Shown here one piece after another: positions 8,832-18,222 of a stretch of DNA of 64,000 bases. The stretch covers positions 62,001 through 126,000 of the forward strand of contig CAYUPL010000003.1 of assembly GCA_964446655.1 (NCBI GenBank). The letters run 5' to 3'. Every line of letters starts with the position of its first letter. Position 1 is the first letter of the stretch. Under the pieces are notes generated by a model, which had not been told where the DNA came from, ran no database searches, and worked only from the letters and a program-made list of their open reading frames with translations. Made by a program: the position numbers and the translations under genes. The DNA comes from Desulfopila_A sp964446655 (GTDB taxonomy: Bacteria; Desulfobacterota; Desulfobulbia; Desulfobulbales; Desulfocapsaceae).

Positions 8832-10046
8832 ATGAATTTTTATAAACAAAAGCCCTTACTGCTCTACAGTTACCTTGCAACTGAAATGCTGGCCCCTTTT
8901 TTTGCAAGTTTTATAATCATGAACTGTATATTTTTTCTGGTAAAGCTCATCCCATTTCTTGATATTGTTTTGGAGTTTGATATCCGATTTTCAGACTTTA
9001 TCCGTTCCTTCTCCTACCTTTTTCCCAATATGCTGGTCTATTCCATCCCCATGGCTTCAATGATGGGAATTATTATTGGATTCACCCGGCTGAACAACGA
9101 TGTGGAAATACTTGCCCTGAAAGCGTGTGGGCTAAGTCTTTACAATGCACTTCCCCCGGTAATACTCGTGTCTCTGGTTTTCTCGATCATATCAGCGTAT
9201 GTTTCCATCAATCTTATCCCGGCTGGAGAAGTAGCCATGAAGCAGCTGTTTTACCAGCTGACCAAGGAAAAAATCAACCAGGGAATCAAAGAAAAAGAGT
9301 TTACTTCAGCACTGGGCGATCTTGTTGTTTACGTAGAGGAGGTAGATGCAACCACAAATGAATGGCGAAATGTATGGGTATCGGATTTGAGGGATCAGCA
9401 AACCCCGACAATAACCATGGCCCAATCCGGAGCCATGACTGCTGATATTGAAACAATGATCGTCACTATCGATCTGTTCAACGGAAGTCTTCATCGGACA
9501 GCTGAAGAGCAAGGTCAGATTGTGGCTTTTGATAACTACAGAGTCAACATCCCGATTAATCTTCCGGCGAGCAGTATCACCATGGTCGGCATAGCTGCAA
9601 AAAGCATGAATGAGCTCCAGGAGGTCGCCAGGATACATGGCCCGGACAGTGAGATAGGCCGCCGTCACCTTATCCAATACTATAAGAGACTTGTTCTCCC
9701 TGTCGGCTGTTTTATAATGAGCCTTATGGCTCTGCCTCTGGGGCTGCAGTCTGGTCCCGGGAGACGCGCCGCAGGTATTCCACTGGGGCTCGGCGTTTTT
9801 ATTTTATATTATGTGCTCTATACAATAGGCAAGACTCTAGCAGAAGACTCAAACCTGCCTGTGGCTTTTGCCATGTGGGTACCAAATTTTTTCTTTTTCG
9901 TTGTGACATGCCTTGCCATCTACAGGGTTGCCAACGAAAAACCACTCGTATCCGAATCACTGAGTAATAGATTCATCATGCTTCAGCAATATCTTGAAGA
10001 TATGCATAAGAAACGACAAAAATACCGCAAAGAAAAAGCCGGATAA
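8832..10046 (+). CDS. lptF: LPS export permease LptF (YjgP/YjgQ family)
   Basis: LptF and LptG form the inner-membrane part of the LptB2FG transporter, which extracts lipopolysaccharide for passage to the outer membrane. The 404-residue protein shows the family layout. Three membrane helices lie in about residues 10-130, with VYSIPMASMMG and the coupling segment RLNNDVEILALKACG. A periplasmic jellyroll domain follows at about 140-265. Three more helices lie at about 285-375, and a basic tail ends the protein. The segment GIKEKEF is typical of LptF. The usual partner lptG is not adjacent: the next gene is convergent and unrelated. LptF rather than LptG is my preferred reading, with some uncertainty. 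Confidence 0.82.
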   Translation: MNFYKQKPLLLYSYLATEMLAPFFASFIIMNCIFFLVKLIPFLDIVLEFDIRFSDFIRSFSYLFPNMLVYSIPMASMMGIIIGFTRLNNDVEILALKACGLSLYNALPPVILVSLVFSIISAYVSINLIPAGEVAMKQLFYQLTKEKINQGIKEKEFTSALGDLVVYVEEVDATTNEWRNVWVSDLRDQQTPTITMAQSGAMTADIETMIVTIDLFNGSLHRTAEEQGQIVAFDNYRVNIPINLPASSITMVGIAAKSMNELQEVARIHGPDSEIGRRHLIQYYKRLVLPVGCFIMSLMALPLGLQSGPGRRAAGIPLGLGVFILYYVLYTIGKTLAEDSNLPVAFAMWVPNFFFFVVTCLAIYRVANEKPLVSESLSNRFIMLQQYLEDMHKKRQKYRKEKAG

Positions 10047-10055
10047 CCCAGACAT

Positions 10056-10685
10056 CTATTCGGTTTTTTCAAGATTAGCGGCCTCTCCGATGGCTTTTTT
10101 CAGGGCTGCAAGGTGGACATACCCAGCATAATGAACGGGACTTTTACCGGATATCGGATCAAACGCTGCCGGATTAGCATAACAATTCTGCTGTACTCTT
10201 AGCGGCAAGAGATGTGAGGCCCTGTCAACAGAACAGCCTACCACATCAAGAATTGCAGCCCACGTTGCACCACATGGCGCACCCCGCAGTACCTCGATGT
10301 CTACAATCATGTTCTCTTCCACAGTAACCCTGTACTCGGGAAAGCCGAACTGCTTACCATATTCACCAAGTTTTTCACTTTTACCAAGACCGCAACACGT
10401 AAAAGGCGTATACCCCTCACCAGGCTTGCCGGTAGTTATAACAGGAATTGCTTTATTCTGGCAGATCTCCACTAAATAATCCGATAAGTCGGGATGCCTG
10501 ATATAATTCAGGACGAGGTCTGCCGTAAAATCGGTGTTGATATATTTTTCCGGGTGATCGATAACTTCAGAAAATATATTATCAATCGAGAAGATCTTCT
10601 TAATTATTATATTTTTGCCGTATTTCCCTATTCCTGCAATTTTCATCTCAGCTGAACCGTTCTGCTGAAAAACTATAATATTCAT
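10056..10685 (-). CDS. DUF166 family protein
   Basis: This 209-residue protein belongs to the DUF166 family, known mainly from methanogens and anaerobic bacteria and without established function. Visible features are a conserved cysteine cluster (PFTCCGLG, then RGAPCGATW, then VVGCS and QQNC) and the motif YANPAAFDP near the C-terminus. Several cysteines could bind an iron-sulfur cluster or metal, but this is inference. I chose the ATG at 10685 (MNIIVFQQ) over the ATG 30 bp upstream because AGGGA sits just before it and the hydrophobic first strand begins there. It converges on lptF with a 9-bp gap. Its upstream region is shared with nnr. Confidence 0.75.
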   Translation of the reverse strand: MNIIVFQQNGSAEMKIAGIGKYGKNIIIKKIFSIDNIFSEVIDHPEKYINTDFTADLVLNYIRHPDLSDYLVEICQNKAIPVITTGKPGEGYTPFTCCGLGKSEKLGEYGKQFGFPEYRVTVEENMIVDIEVLRGAPCGATWAAILDVVGCSVDRASHLLPLRVQQNCYANPAAFDPISGKSPVHYAGYVHLAALKKAIGEAANLEKTE

Positions 10686-10926
10686 ACTTCCCTCATTCTC
10701 AAAGATTCTAATCATCCATTATCTATCACTCTCTTTCTAATAAGCATCATGTAGCTATGGAGACATTTTTACGGATTTTACAATTATATGGCATATTAAA
10801 GGCAATTACATTAAAATGAAATATACTTCTTACTGTAGCATACTTTGCAATACAGCCCCAATACAAACGTAACTATCTCGTCTCTCCTTTAGAGACCCTA
10901 TTACCAACAGCCTTGGAGACATCTCT

Positions 10927-12522
10927 ATGAAACTGCCGAAGGCACACGAAATGCAGGCACTCGATAAATGCGCCACCGATTATTTTGGCATTCCCGGAAT
11001 TGTTTTAATGGAAAATGCCGGACTGGGCACGGTGCTGATGATGGACCAGAAAATAGGCCCATGCAAAGGAAAATTTGCCATAATTTTTATTGGGCCGGGA
11101 AATAACGGCGGAGACGGTCTTGTTATCGGCCGTCATCTTCACCAGCGTGGCTGTGAACCAATCTTCTTTTTCCTTGTCAATCCTGATTCCCTGAGTGGAG
11201 ATGCTGCCACAAATCTTAAAATAATCCGGCATCTTAAACTGCCCTTTCATGTTATCGACAACTCCACCAGGATTGAAACCGTTCCGGTTCTCTACAAACA
11301 GATTGAATCGAGAGGAAAACCTTGTTACTGCGTCATTGATGCCATATTCGGAACAGGGTTGACGCGGGGACTGGAAGGCCATTTCGCCAGCGCCATTAAT
11401 TTGATCAACCGACCGGACTTTGCCCATAACATTCCTGTCGTATCCGTCGATATCCCCTCAGGTATGGACTCCGACAGTGGTCGTATTCTCGGAACCGCCG
11501 TCGTTGCCAATCTCACGGCAACCTACGGCTGTGCCAAGCCGGGTCAGATAATGCACGGCAGCTCCGAACTCACCGGCCGTCTCCATATAATCGACATAGG
11601 GATACCTCCTGAAGCATTTTCCAAATCACCTATTCCTACGGAGCTGGTAACAGACGACATCGCCCAACTATGGCTTAAAAAATTGTGCCGCGACAAATCT
11701 TCTCATAAAGGTACTCACGGTCATCTTTTTATCATTGCAGGGTCCGCCGGAAAAACAGGTGCGGCCGTTCTTGCTGCCCGTGGAGCAATGCGAAGCGGCT
11801 GTGGCTTGGTTTCCCTTGCCGCCCCATATGACCTCAACACGATTTTTGAAACCAGTCTGATTGAAGCAATGACCGTACCTCTGCCGACATCTTCATCTAT
11901 AGTCAATGTCAGTGATATATCTTTCATAATAAAAAATCTCAGTGACAAGAACGGAGTCGTCATCGGGCCGGGTCTTGGACTTGATAAACGAACGGCAGAG
12001 CTGGTTATTCATCTTTATAACAATGTCTCCAGGCCAATGGTTGTTGATGCTGACGCCCTTAATATCCTGGCAATATATCGAGACAAAATCAAAAAGCCGG
12101 CCGGGCCCAGAATTCTCACTCCACATCCGGGGGAACTTGCCAGACTGATAGGCTCAACACCGCAAGATATCCAGGATAACAGACTTCAGGCCGCTCGACA
12201 GGCCCATGCTGCCTTCAATCATGATAAACAAATTATCATTGTCCTGAAAGGTGATGGCACCGTTATCGTTTCCGACAATGGTGATGCCCTGGTAAACACC
12301 AGCGGTAATCCCGGAATGGCCACCGGCGGCATGGGAGATGTCTTAAGCGGTGTTATCGGTTCATTTATAAGCCAGGGGCTGCCCTGCCTCGAAGCCGCGG
12401 CTGCCGGAGTTTTTCTGCACGGCACAGCTGCAGACGATCTTTATGAAAATGCAGCATATGGATATTCCGCCACGGAAGTGGCGGATCAGCTGCCATTGAC
12501 TCTTAAACGCTTTTTGCAATAG
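10927..12522 (+). CDS. nnr: Bifunctional NAD(P)H-hydrate epimerase / ADP-dependent dehydratase
   Basis: Nnr repairs hydrated NADH and NADPH. The N-terminal YjeF-N domain epimerises the R and S forms and the C-terminal ribokinase-like domain dehydrates the S form using ADP. In this 531-residue protein the epimerase domain spans about residues 1-220, with GPGNNGGDGLVIGRHL and DAIFGTGL. The dehydratase domain spans about 235-528, with GSAGKTGAAVLAARG, the TPHPGE motif and GNPGMATGGMGDVLSG. Length is normal for the fused form. GGAGA precedes the ATG. A CBS-domain gene follows after 8 bp and is likely cotranscribed. Confidence 0.95.
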   Translation: MKLPKAHEMQALDKCATDYFGIPGIVLMENAGLGTVLMMDQKIGPCKGKFAIIFIGPGNNGGDGLVIGRHLHQRGCEPIFFFLVNPDSLSGDAATNLKIIRHLKLPFHVIDNSTRIETVPVLYKQIESRGKPCYCVIDAIFGTGLTRGLEGHFASAINLINRPDFAHNIPVVSVDIPSGMDSDSGRILGTAVVANLTATYGCAKPGQIMHGSSELTGRLHIIDIGIPPEAFSKSPIPTELVTDDIAQLWLKKLCRDKSSHKGTHGHLFIIAGSAGKTGAAVLAARGAMRSGCGLVSLAAPYDLNTIFETSLIEAMTVPLPTSSSIVNVSDISFIIKNLSDKNGVVIGPGLGLDKRTAELVIHLYNNVSRPMVVDADALNILAIYRDKIKKPAGPRILTPHPGELARLIGSTPQDIQDNRLQAARQAHAAFNHDKQIIIVLKGDGTVIVSDNGDALVNTSGNPGMATGGMGDVLSGVIGSFISQGLPCLEAAAAGVFLHGTAADDLYENAAYGYSATEVADQLPLTLKRFLQ

Positions 12523-12530
12523 AGGTTTTT

Positions 12531-12980
12531 ATGAAACACGCTCAAGATATTATGACACGAGAGGTTCTGACTGTTTCACCCGAAACGACAGTAACAAAGC
12601 TCGCCCAACTCCTGATTGAAAACAATATCAACGGGGTTCCGGTCGTTGACGAGAACAATACTCTGCTCGGCGTAGTGACAGAGTATGATTTGATATTTCA
12701 ACAGAAAAAAGTACACATTCCTACAGTACTCAATATTCTCGATTCCGTAATTTACCTTCAAAGTCCGGATAAAATGAAGGAAGAAATGCGTAAAATTACG
12801 GGGGTTACCGTTGAAGAGATCTACAGCAGGAAGGCTAAAACCGTTACCCCGGATACTCCTCTTGATGAAATTGCAACCATTATGGCCGAAAAAAAAATTC
12901 ACACTATCCCTGTTGTTGAGGACGGTAAACTCGTCGGCGTCATTGGCAAGGGAGATATTATAAAAACGCTTATTTCCTGA
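12531..12980 (+). CDS. Protein with two CBS domains
   Basis: This 149-residue protein is two CBS domains in tandem, about residues 4-60 and 82-146. They are recognised by MTREVLTVSPETTV, NNINGVPVVDENNTLLGVVTEYDL and the parallel TPDTPLDEIATIM...HTIPVVEDGKLVGVIGKGDI. Such stand-alone Bateman modules bind adenine nucleotides and regulate partner proteins. The partner cannot be deduced. The 8-bp gap after nnr suggests shared transcription, and a link to nicotinamide or adenylate state would be reasonable but is unproven. It converges on ung with a short gap. Confidence 0.9.
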   Translation: MKHAQDIMTREVLTVSPETTVTKLAQLLIENNINGVPVVDENNTLLGVVTEYDLIFQQKKVHIPTVLNILDSVIYLQSPDKMKEEMRKITGVTVEEIYSRKAKTVTPDTPLDEIATIMAEKKIHTIPVVEDGKLVGVIGKGDIIKTLIS

Positions 12981-13022
12981 ACAAGATGAAAATGTTGGTG
13001 TCAAATCCGGCAATCTGCTTTT

Positions 13023-13691
13023 TTACCATTGTATAGCCAAAAGCCCTTTGCTCTCAAGATAGTCGTTACACTTTTTAAAAACATCTGAACCGAGAAAGCC
13101 TCTGTGCGCCGACAGAGGCGACGGGTGGGTTGTCTGCAGCACAAGATGTTTTGTGGTATCAATTAATATCGCTTTTTTACCAGCAAAGGCTCCCCACAGC
13201 ATGAAAACAACGGATTCTTTTTTTCGGGAAAGAGTCTCGATGATGTTATCGGTCAAGGTATGCCAGCCGATATTGGCGTGCGCGTTAGGTGTTTTCGCAA
13301 TTACCGTCAGACTTGCGTTGAGCAGCAATACGCCCTGCCTCGCCCAACGGGTTAGATCGGTTGAGAATTCGACTTCCGGGCTGTTATTATAGATACTTCT
13401 GTGAATCTCTTTAAAAATATTGCAAAGAGAAGGAGGTGCCGGTATTCCTTCACGGACGGAAAAGCATAAGCCGTGCGCCTCCGGACCTAGATGAGGATGC
13501 TCATTAAAATATGGATCCTGACCGAGAATAACCACCCTTACAGACTCGAAGGTAGTCAATCGCATCGCATTGAAAACATTTTCCCGTCTGGGGTAGACGT
13601 TTTTTCCGCCGGAAAACTCACCGTAGGCTTTTCCCACCAGTTCTCTGTGGTACCCCTGTTGGAGCAACGGAACCTGTTCTTCCCACAACAT
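13023..13691 (-). CDS. ung: Uracil-DNA glycosylase, family 1
   Basis: Ung removes uracil from DNA after cytosine deamination or dUTP incorporation. The 222-residue protein has motif A with the catalytic Asp in VVILGQDPY and motif B with the catalytic His in HPSPLSAHRGFLG. The usual GQDPYHG... stretch is changed: after GQDPY there are about five extra residues (FNEHP) before HLGPEAHGLCFSV, so the loop next to the active site is longer than in E. coli Ung. Both catalytic residues remain. It lies 15 bp downstream of the receiver/CheB-like gene on the same strand and is probably cotranscribed with it. Confidence 0.95.
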   Translation of the reverse strand: MLWEEQVPLLQQGYHRELVGKAYGEFSGGKNVYPRRENVFNAMRLTTFESVRVVILGQDPYFNEHPHLGPEAHGLCFSVREGIPAPPSLCNIFKEIHRSIYNNSPEVEFSTDLTRWARQGVLLLNASLTVIAKTPNAHANIGWHTLTDNIIETLSRKKESVVFMLWGAFAGKKAILIDTTKHLVLQTTHPSPLSAHRGFLGSDVFKKCNDYLESKGLLAIQW

Positions 13692-13706
13692 CGACTTCCT
13701 CTTCGC

Positions 13707-14897
13707 TTAGGCCATCACAATAGTATCTCTATAATGAATATGTATTTTACCAAGTATCTCTGATAGATTATCTTCGTCACGGGCAATAACTGCATTGCAC
13801 TCTTTCTGTATATTTTTAATCATATTCGTGTGCAGACATCTTGAAGGGTCCAAAAGAATCAGGTTGCCATTATTTTCGTTGAGCCTGACAAGCCCTGCTT
13901 CACCCTGTCTTTTTTTTCCCGAGAGAAAGATAACTGCAGCTCTTTCCCTGAAAACATCCGCTATTGAACGAATGGTCCGGTCCACAGGATACCTTTCTCG
14001 GGTGCTTCCGACTGAACAGCGTAAAGAATATTCAGCACTATAAGGCTTGAGGTGGATATTCTCATTATCACAACCGATATAGCAATTTCCCCCTTGTATG
14101 GCAAGGCCGTCCCTGATACGAACAATGTTGATGGTGCTTATGGCATCAAGGTACTGGGTAAAAGCATCGACGTGCTCAACGGTACCATCAATGACTATAA
14201 GAATCGCACCATTCATGTCCTGACGAAGGTAAGGTACCAGTTTAAGGAGATTACAGTAGGCCCCTTCTCCCCCAACAATAACAGAGAGGCAATTGGCTCT
14301 CCTGTATTTATTTCTCTGTTCCAGAGAAACGTATTCCCCACAGCGCGTGCAGATAACACCGCCCTGGTCTTCATTTTCTCTCAGAATCAGTTCTTCCTTA
14401 GAGCCGCATTCTTCACAGAACACCAGTGTTTTTACGGTAGTTTTTGACGTATGTTTCACGGGAGGACGGGGAAAAACCGGTTCTACGGCTGTAATGGACA
14501 TTTTTGCAGCACACAATACTTTCTCGATGAGGCTACGTTGCAAAGACGGATCGGATGTCGCAGTTAGAAGCGTGTCTTTACAGAAAAAATCCACCGCACC
14601 ATTTTTCAGGGCATCAAAACACCGCGCAGTTCCTTCACGTGTTAACCGGGAAAATATAATGGTAGGAGTTGGCACATGGATCATCAGATGTTGTAATGCC
14701 GTCATGCCATCCATGACAGGCATCTCAAAATCCATAAGAACTACATCAGGCTTCAACGCCCAGATCAGTTCAAGGGCCTGAATACCATTTACAGCTTCCC
14801 CTATAATTGTAATCCGCGGCTCAGAATGAAGCAGTCTGGTGAGAATTGCTCTGTATTGAATGGCATCATCTGCGATAACAACACGAATATTTTGCAT
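13707..14897 (-). CDS. Receiver domain - zinc ribbon - degenerate CheB-like protein
   Basis: This 396-residue protein has three parts. Residues 1-120 are a receiver domain with the acidic pair at 10-11, phosphorylation site Asp56 in VVLMDFEMPVMDG, Ser83 and Lys107, so it should accept phosphate. Residues 160-187 hold CEEC and CTRC pairs, a likely zinc ribbon. Residues 204-390 align with the CheB methylesterase domain. The catalytic triad is absent: Ser164 of E. coli CheB corresponds to Glu211, His190 to Asp237, and Asp286 to Gln331. It is therefore unlikely to demethylate chemoreceptors and may be a phosphorylation-controlled binding protein. No chemotaxis genes are nearby. ung follows after 15 bp. 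Confidence 0.8.
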   Translation of the reverse strand: MQNIRVVIADDAIQYRAILTRLLHSEPRITIIGEAVNGIQALELIWALKPDVVLMDFEMPVMDGMTALQHLMIHVPTPTIIFSRLTREGTARCFDALKNGAVDFFCKDTLLTATSDPSLQRSLIEKVLCAAKMSITAVEPVFPRPPVKHTSKTTVKTLVFCEECGSKEELILRENEDQGGVICTRCGEYVSLEQRNKYRRANCLSVIVGGEGAYCNLLKLVPYLRQDMNGAILIVIDGTVEHVDAFTQYLDAISTINIVRIRDGLAIQGGNCYIGCDNENIHLKPYSAEYSLRCSVGSTRERYPVDRTIRSIADVFRERAAVIFLSGKKRQGEAGLVRLNENNGNLILLDPSRCLHTNMIKNIQKECNAVIARDEDNLSEILGKIHIHYRDTIVMA

Positions 14898-15048
14898 TGA
14901 TTTACTCGAAGCGTGGTCTGTTTTGCCGTTTGGGCCTGCACCGTAACGGGAGATCCTTGCACTTAACAGAAAACTGATTGAACGTATTAAAATATCATTA
15001 ACTTGTTGAAAATTGGCACAATCTTCATGAGAAACCCGGGTTAGATCA

Positions 15049-15687
15049 TCAGGCCGAATAAAGATGATTCTCCTTTATATATCTCAGTACAGCCGGGTGA
15101 ACAAAGTTTTTTGCCTTTTCCGGCTCATCCATCATCTTACGTAATTTTGAGGATGAAATATCCGAAGTGTGAATATCAAGGAAAAAAATTTTCCTGGCGG
15201 AGTCCTCATTATACCAATACTCTTTACACTTTTCATATTTAAGAAATTTGATGCATTTTAAAAAGGCATCCTCACTGAAACCGGGTCTTGCCGAGACGAT
15301 AAAATGAACAGATTGTATAACGTCCTTATAATCTTTCCAATTAGGGATATCGAGGAATGCATCAAGACCTAAGATAAAATAGTAATCAATATCTGTTTTT
15401 TTGCCGGATAGCATATATGAAAACATGTCTATAGTATATGTCGGAGGAGAAATTGTTGATTCTATTTCAGAGATAGAGTACCTGGAATAGCCTTCCAACG
15501 ACAGTCTGAGCATTGCAACCCTGTGGTGAAAAGCACTTACTTTTTCTTGAGTTTTATGCGGCGGCGAGGCAGCTGGAACAAAAACTATTTCATCCAGATG
15601 ACATAACTTCATGGCACATCCGGCAAGTTGCAGGTGTCCGAAGTGTACCGGGTCAAAAGTGCCGCCCAAAAGACCTGTGGACCGCAT
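15049..15687 (-). CDS. nadD: Nicotinate-nucleotide adenylyltransferase
   Basis: NadD adenylates nicotinate mononucleotide to deamido-NAD in NAD synthesis. The 212-residue protein begins with GLLGGTFDPVHFGHLQLA, the nucleotidyltransferase (T/H)xGH signature, and has the C-terminal ISSSKLRKM motif that binds ATP phosphates. Length is normal. Its ATG shares one base with the TGA of proA (TGATG), indicating translational coupling. It is the last gene of the rplU-rpmA-obgE-proB-proA-nadD series. nadA lies elsewhere in the window, near 57.8 kb. Confidence 0.95.
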   Translation of the reverse strand: MRSTGLLGGTFDPVHFGHLQLAGCAMKLCHLDEIVFVPAASPPHKTQEKVSAFHHRVAMLRLSLEGYSRYSISEIESTISPPTYTIDMFSYMLSGKKTDIDYYFILGLDAFLDIPNWKDYKDVIQSVHFIVSARPGFSEDAFLKCIKFLKYEKCKEYWYNEDSARKIFFLDIHTSDISSSKLRKMMDEPEKAKNFVHPAVLRYIKENHLYSA

Positions 15688-16946
15688 CAGCTTCTCACCT
15701 GTCCCTCGCCGTATATCACAAATTTCCTGGTGGTTAACTCTTCAAGTCCCATGGGGCCATAAGCATGCAATTTTGTAGTGCTGATGCCTATTTCCGCGCC
15801 TAGCCCCAATTGCCCTCCGTCGTTAAAACGAGTAGAAGCATTAACCACTACCGCCGATGCATCTATTTCTCGTATAAATTTTTGCGCTAGAGAATAATCT
15901 TCTGTTACAATACACTCAGTGTGGTTTGAACCATATTGTTCAATATATTCTTTTGCCTCTTGATATCCGGACACTACTTTCACGGTAAGGCTCAGATCGA
16001 GAAACTCTGTCCCCCAATGGGAATCCTGCGCATCTTGAATATGCTTCGATACGGCAACAGCTTTTTTGCATCCAAAAACAGTAACTTCTGCATTATGTAG
16101 AGCTTGAGCCAACTCTGGTAAAAACGTATCGGCCAGATGATGGTGAATCAGGAGGCCCTCCAAAGCATTACAAACGCCAGGCCTCTGGGTCTTGCTATTG
16201 AGTATGATTGGAGTGGCTTTGGATAAATCCGCCAGTCTATCTACATAAATATGACATACACCTTTATAATGTTTTAATACCGGGATCCTGCTGTTTTGAG
16301 CAACATAGCGTATCAACCCTTCACCACCACGAGGAATAATGAGATCCACCAACTCCTCCTGCTGTAAAAGAACACTTACCGCCTGCCTGTCTGTCGTTGG
16401 TATGATTTGAATAGCTTTCTCATCGAGATCGTTTTGGCGCAGTGCTTCCTGAAGGACCTGTGCCAGAGATGCATTCGAATGAAAAGCTTCAGACCCACCT
16501 CGAAGTATGACACTATTGCCTGCCTTAAGGCATAAAGCCGCCGCGTCCACAGTAACATTTGGGCGAGACTCGTAGATCATACCGACAACACCGAGAGGAA
16601 TATTCATTCTACCAACCATCATGCCATTGGGTCGACGAGTTACTTCTCCTATTTTTCCCACAGGATCGGGTAAAACGACAATTTCTTCAAGCCCGGTAAC
16701 AATAGAGGCGACAACAGCATCAGAAAGATGGAGCCTGTCAAGCATTGCTTCAGACAACCCGTTTTGACGTCCTTGCCGGATATCCTTATAGTTCTCCGCC
16801 TGGATGTATTCTTTTTTTGCTTGCAGCAGTTCGGCAATCGAAGCGAGAGTACTGTTTTTGGCCGCCGCAGAAACTGAGACAAATGTCCGTGCGGCAATTC
16901 TCGCATTGCGGCATATTGCAACGATCTCTTTTTCGAAAACATCCAT
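15687..16946 (-). CDS. proA: Gamma-glutamyl phosphate reductase
   Basis: ProA reduces gamma-glutamyl phosphate to glutamate-5-semialdehyde, the second step of proline synthesis. The 419-residue protein belongs to the aldehyde dehydrogenase superfamily. It shows PLGVVGMIYESRPNVTVDAAALC, the active-site Cys in QRPGVCNALEGLLIH, IIPRGGEGLI, and the C-terminal GAEIGISTTKLHAYGPMGLEELTT. It lies 20 bp downstream of proB and overlaps nadD by one base, in an arrangement that feeds proline and NAD synthesis from one message. Confidence 0.97.
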   Translation of the reverse strand: MDVFEKEIVAICRNARIAARTFVSVSAAAKNSTLASIAELLQAKKEYIQAENYKDIRQGRQNGLSEAMLDRLHLSDAVVASIVTGLEEIVVLPDPVGKIGEVTRRPNGMMVGRMNIPLGVVGMIYESRPNVTVDAAALCLKAGNSVILRGGSEAFHSNASLAQVLQEALRQNDLDEKAIQIIPTTDRQAVSVLLQQEELVDLIIPRGGEGLIRYVAQNSRIPVLKHYKGVCHIYVDRLADLSKATPIILNSKTQRPGVCNALEGLLIHHHLADTFLPELAQALHNAEVTVFGCKKAVAVSKHIQDAQDSHWGTEFLDLSLTVKVVSGYQEAKEYIEQYGSNHTECIVTEDYSLAQKFIREIDASAVVVNASTRFNDGGQLGLGAEIGISTTKLHAYGPMGLEELTTRKFVIYGEGQVRS

Positions 16947-16966
16947 ACTCTCCTCCGCTGAAGTGT

Positions 16967-18124
16967 TTAAAAGACAACAAGATTGTCCCGATGAATAACA
17001 ACATCACTGTCTTTATAGCCAAGCTTCTGTTCAATACTGCACGAATTAGCTCCCCTTATGCGCGCGATATCCTCTGAACGATAATTTGTTGTTCCTACAG
17101 CAACAACAATTCCTTTATCATTGATACACTGTACCGAATCCCCAGCATTAAAAGTTCCTTGTACAGATAGAATTCCGGAGGGCAACAGACTTTTGCCAAA
17201 ACCGCTAATCGCCCTTACGGCTCCGGAGTCCAATTTCAGCACCCCTCTCGGTTTTAAAACAAAGGCTATCCATTGTTTCCTGCCGTGCAGTTTTTTCCGT
17301 TGCGGTAAAAAAAAGGTTCCAACAAGCTCACCGGAAAATAGCGCACCCAAAATGCCCGCCATTCTGCCCGGACCGATTAGAGACGCCCCACCGCCGTTGG
17401 TCACTTTTTTCGCCGCGGCAATTTTACTTTGCATTCCTCCGGTTCCGAGGGCACTTTTGCTGTGTCCTGCCATTTTTGCGATTTCCGGAGTGACTTCAGT
17501 AACGGTGCGGACAGGGACTGCATCAGGGGTAGTCAGAGGGTTTGCGGTATAGAGACAATCAATATCGGTAAGACAGATAAACATATCGCCCTCCATGAGA
17601 TTGGTAACGAGAGCACCTAGATTGTCATTGTCACCGAATTGAAGTTCTTCTGTCGCGACAGTGTCATTTTCATTGATAATTGGAATGACGCCCATTTTTA
17701 GAAGTGTAAAAATGGTGTTTTTAAAATTAATATATCTATCTCTATGAGCCAGGTCGGCATGAGTCAGCAAGGCCTGAGCGATATTTTTATTATACTTCGA
17801 GAAAGCAGATTCATAGATTTGCATTAAGTGCGATTGTCCCACCGCTGCCAGTGCCTGCTTCTCTTGCAAAGAGATATCCCGCTCCCCGTTAAATGCCAGT
17901 TTTTTTTTGCCGGCAGCAACAGCTCCCGAACTGACCAGAATAACTTCTCTACCGCAATTATTGAGATAAGAGATTTCTTTAGCGATGTTATCAATAACAT
18001 CATAATTCATACCGGTACCGGAGGTAAGAACAGCACTACCAACTTTTACTATAATTCGTTTTGATTTTTCAAATACTCCTCTGCGAGCCTCGATATCAGC
18101 TGATTTATCGTCAAGAAAGGTCAT
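16967..18124 (-). CDS. proB: Glutamate 5-kinase with PUA domain
   Basis: ProB phosphorylates glutamate, the committed and usually proline-inhibited step of proline synthesis. In this 385-residue protein the amino-acid kinase domain covers about residues 22-270, with KVGSAVLTSG, LVSSGAVAAGKKKL, INENDTVATEELQFGDND and GTGGMQSKIAAAKK. A C-terminal PUA domain covers about 292-370 (LDSGAVRAISGFGKSLLPSGI). The residues before KRIIVKVGS form a short extra N-terminal tail. obgE lies 98 bp upstream and proA 20 bp downstream on the same strand. Confidence 0.96.
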   Translation of the reverse strand: MTFLDDKSADIEARRGVFEKSKRIIVKVGSAVLTSGTGMNYDVIDNIAKEISYLNNCGREVILVSSGAVAAGKKKLAFNGERDISLQEKQALAAVGQSHLMQIYESAFSKYNKNIAQALLTHADLAHRDRYINFKNTIFTLLKMGVIPIINENDTVATEELQFGDNDNLGALVTNLMEGDMFICLTDIDCLYTANPLTTPDAVPVRTVTEVTPEIAKMAGHSKSALGTGGMQSKIAAAKKVTNGGGASLIGPGRMAGILGALFSGELVGTFFLPQRKKLHGRKQWIAFVLKPRGVLKLDSGAVRAISGFGKSLLPSGILSVQGTFNAGDSVQCINDKGIVVAVGTTNYRSEDIARIRGANSCSIEQKLGYKDSDVVIHRDNLVVF

Positions 18125-18222
18125 CGTAGCCTGTGCCGTGATAGATTTTATAAATGATTACAGAAGAGCGTGACAGACGAAGATAACATATAAACGGGGA
18201 ATAATACAATAAGGTGAGCGAT

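Noticed and set aside
15015..15033. TTGGCACAATCTTCATG as a sigma54 promoter
   Set aside because: The -12 GC element is missing at the required spacing and no plus-strand gene follows.
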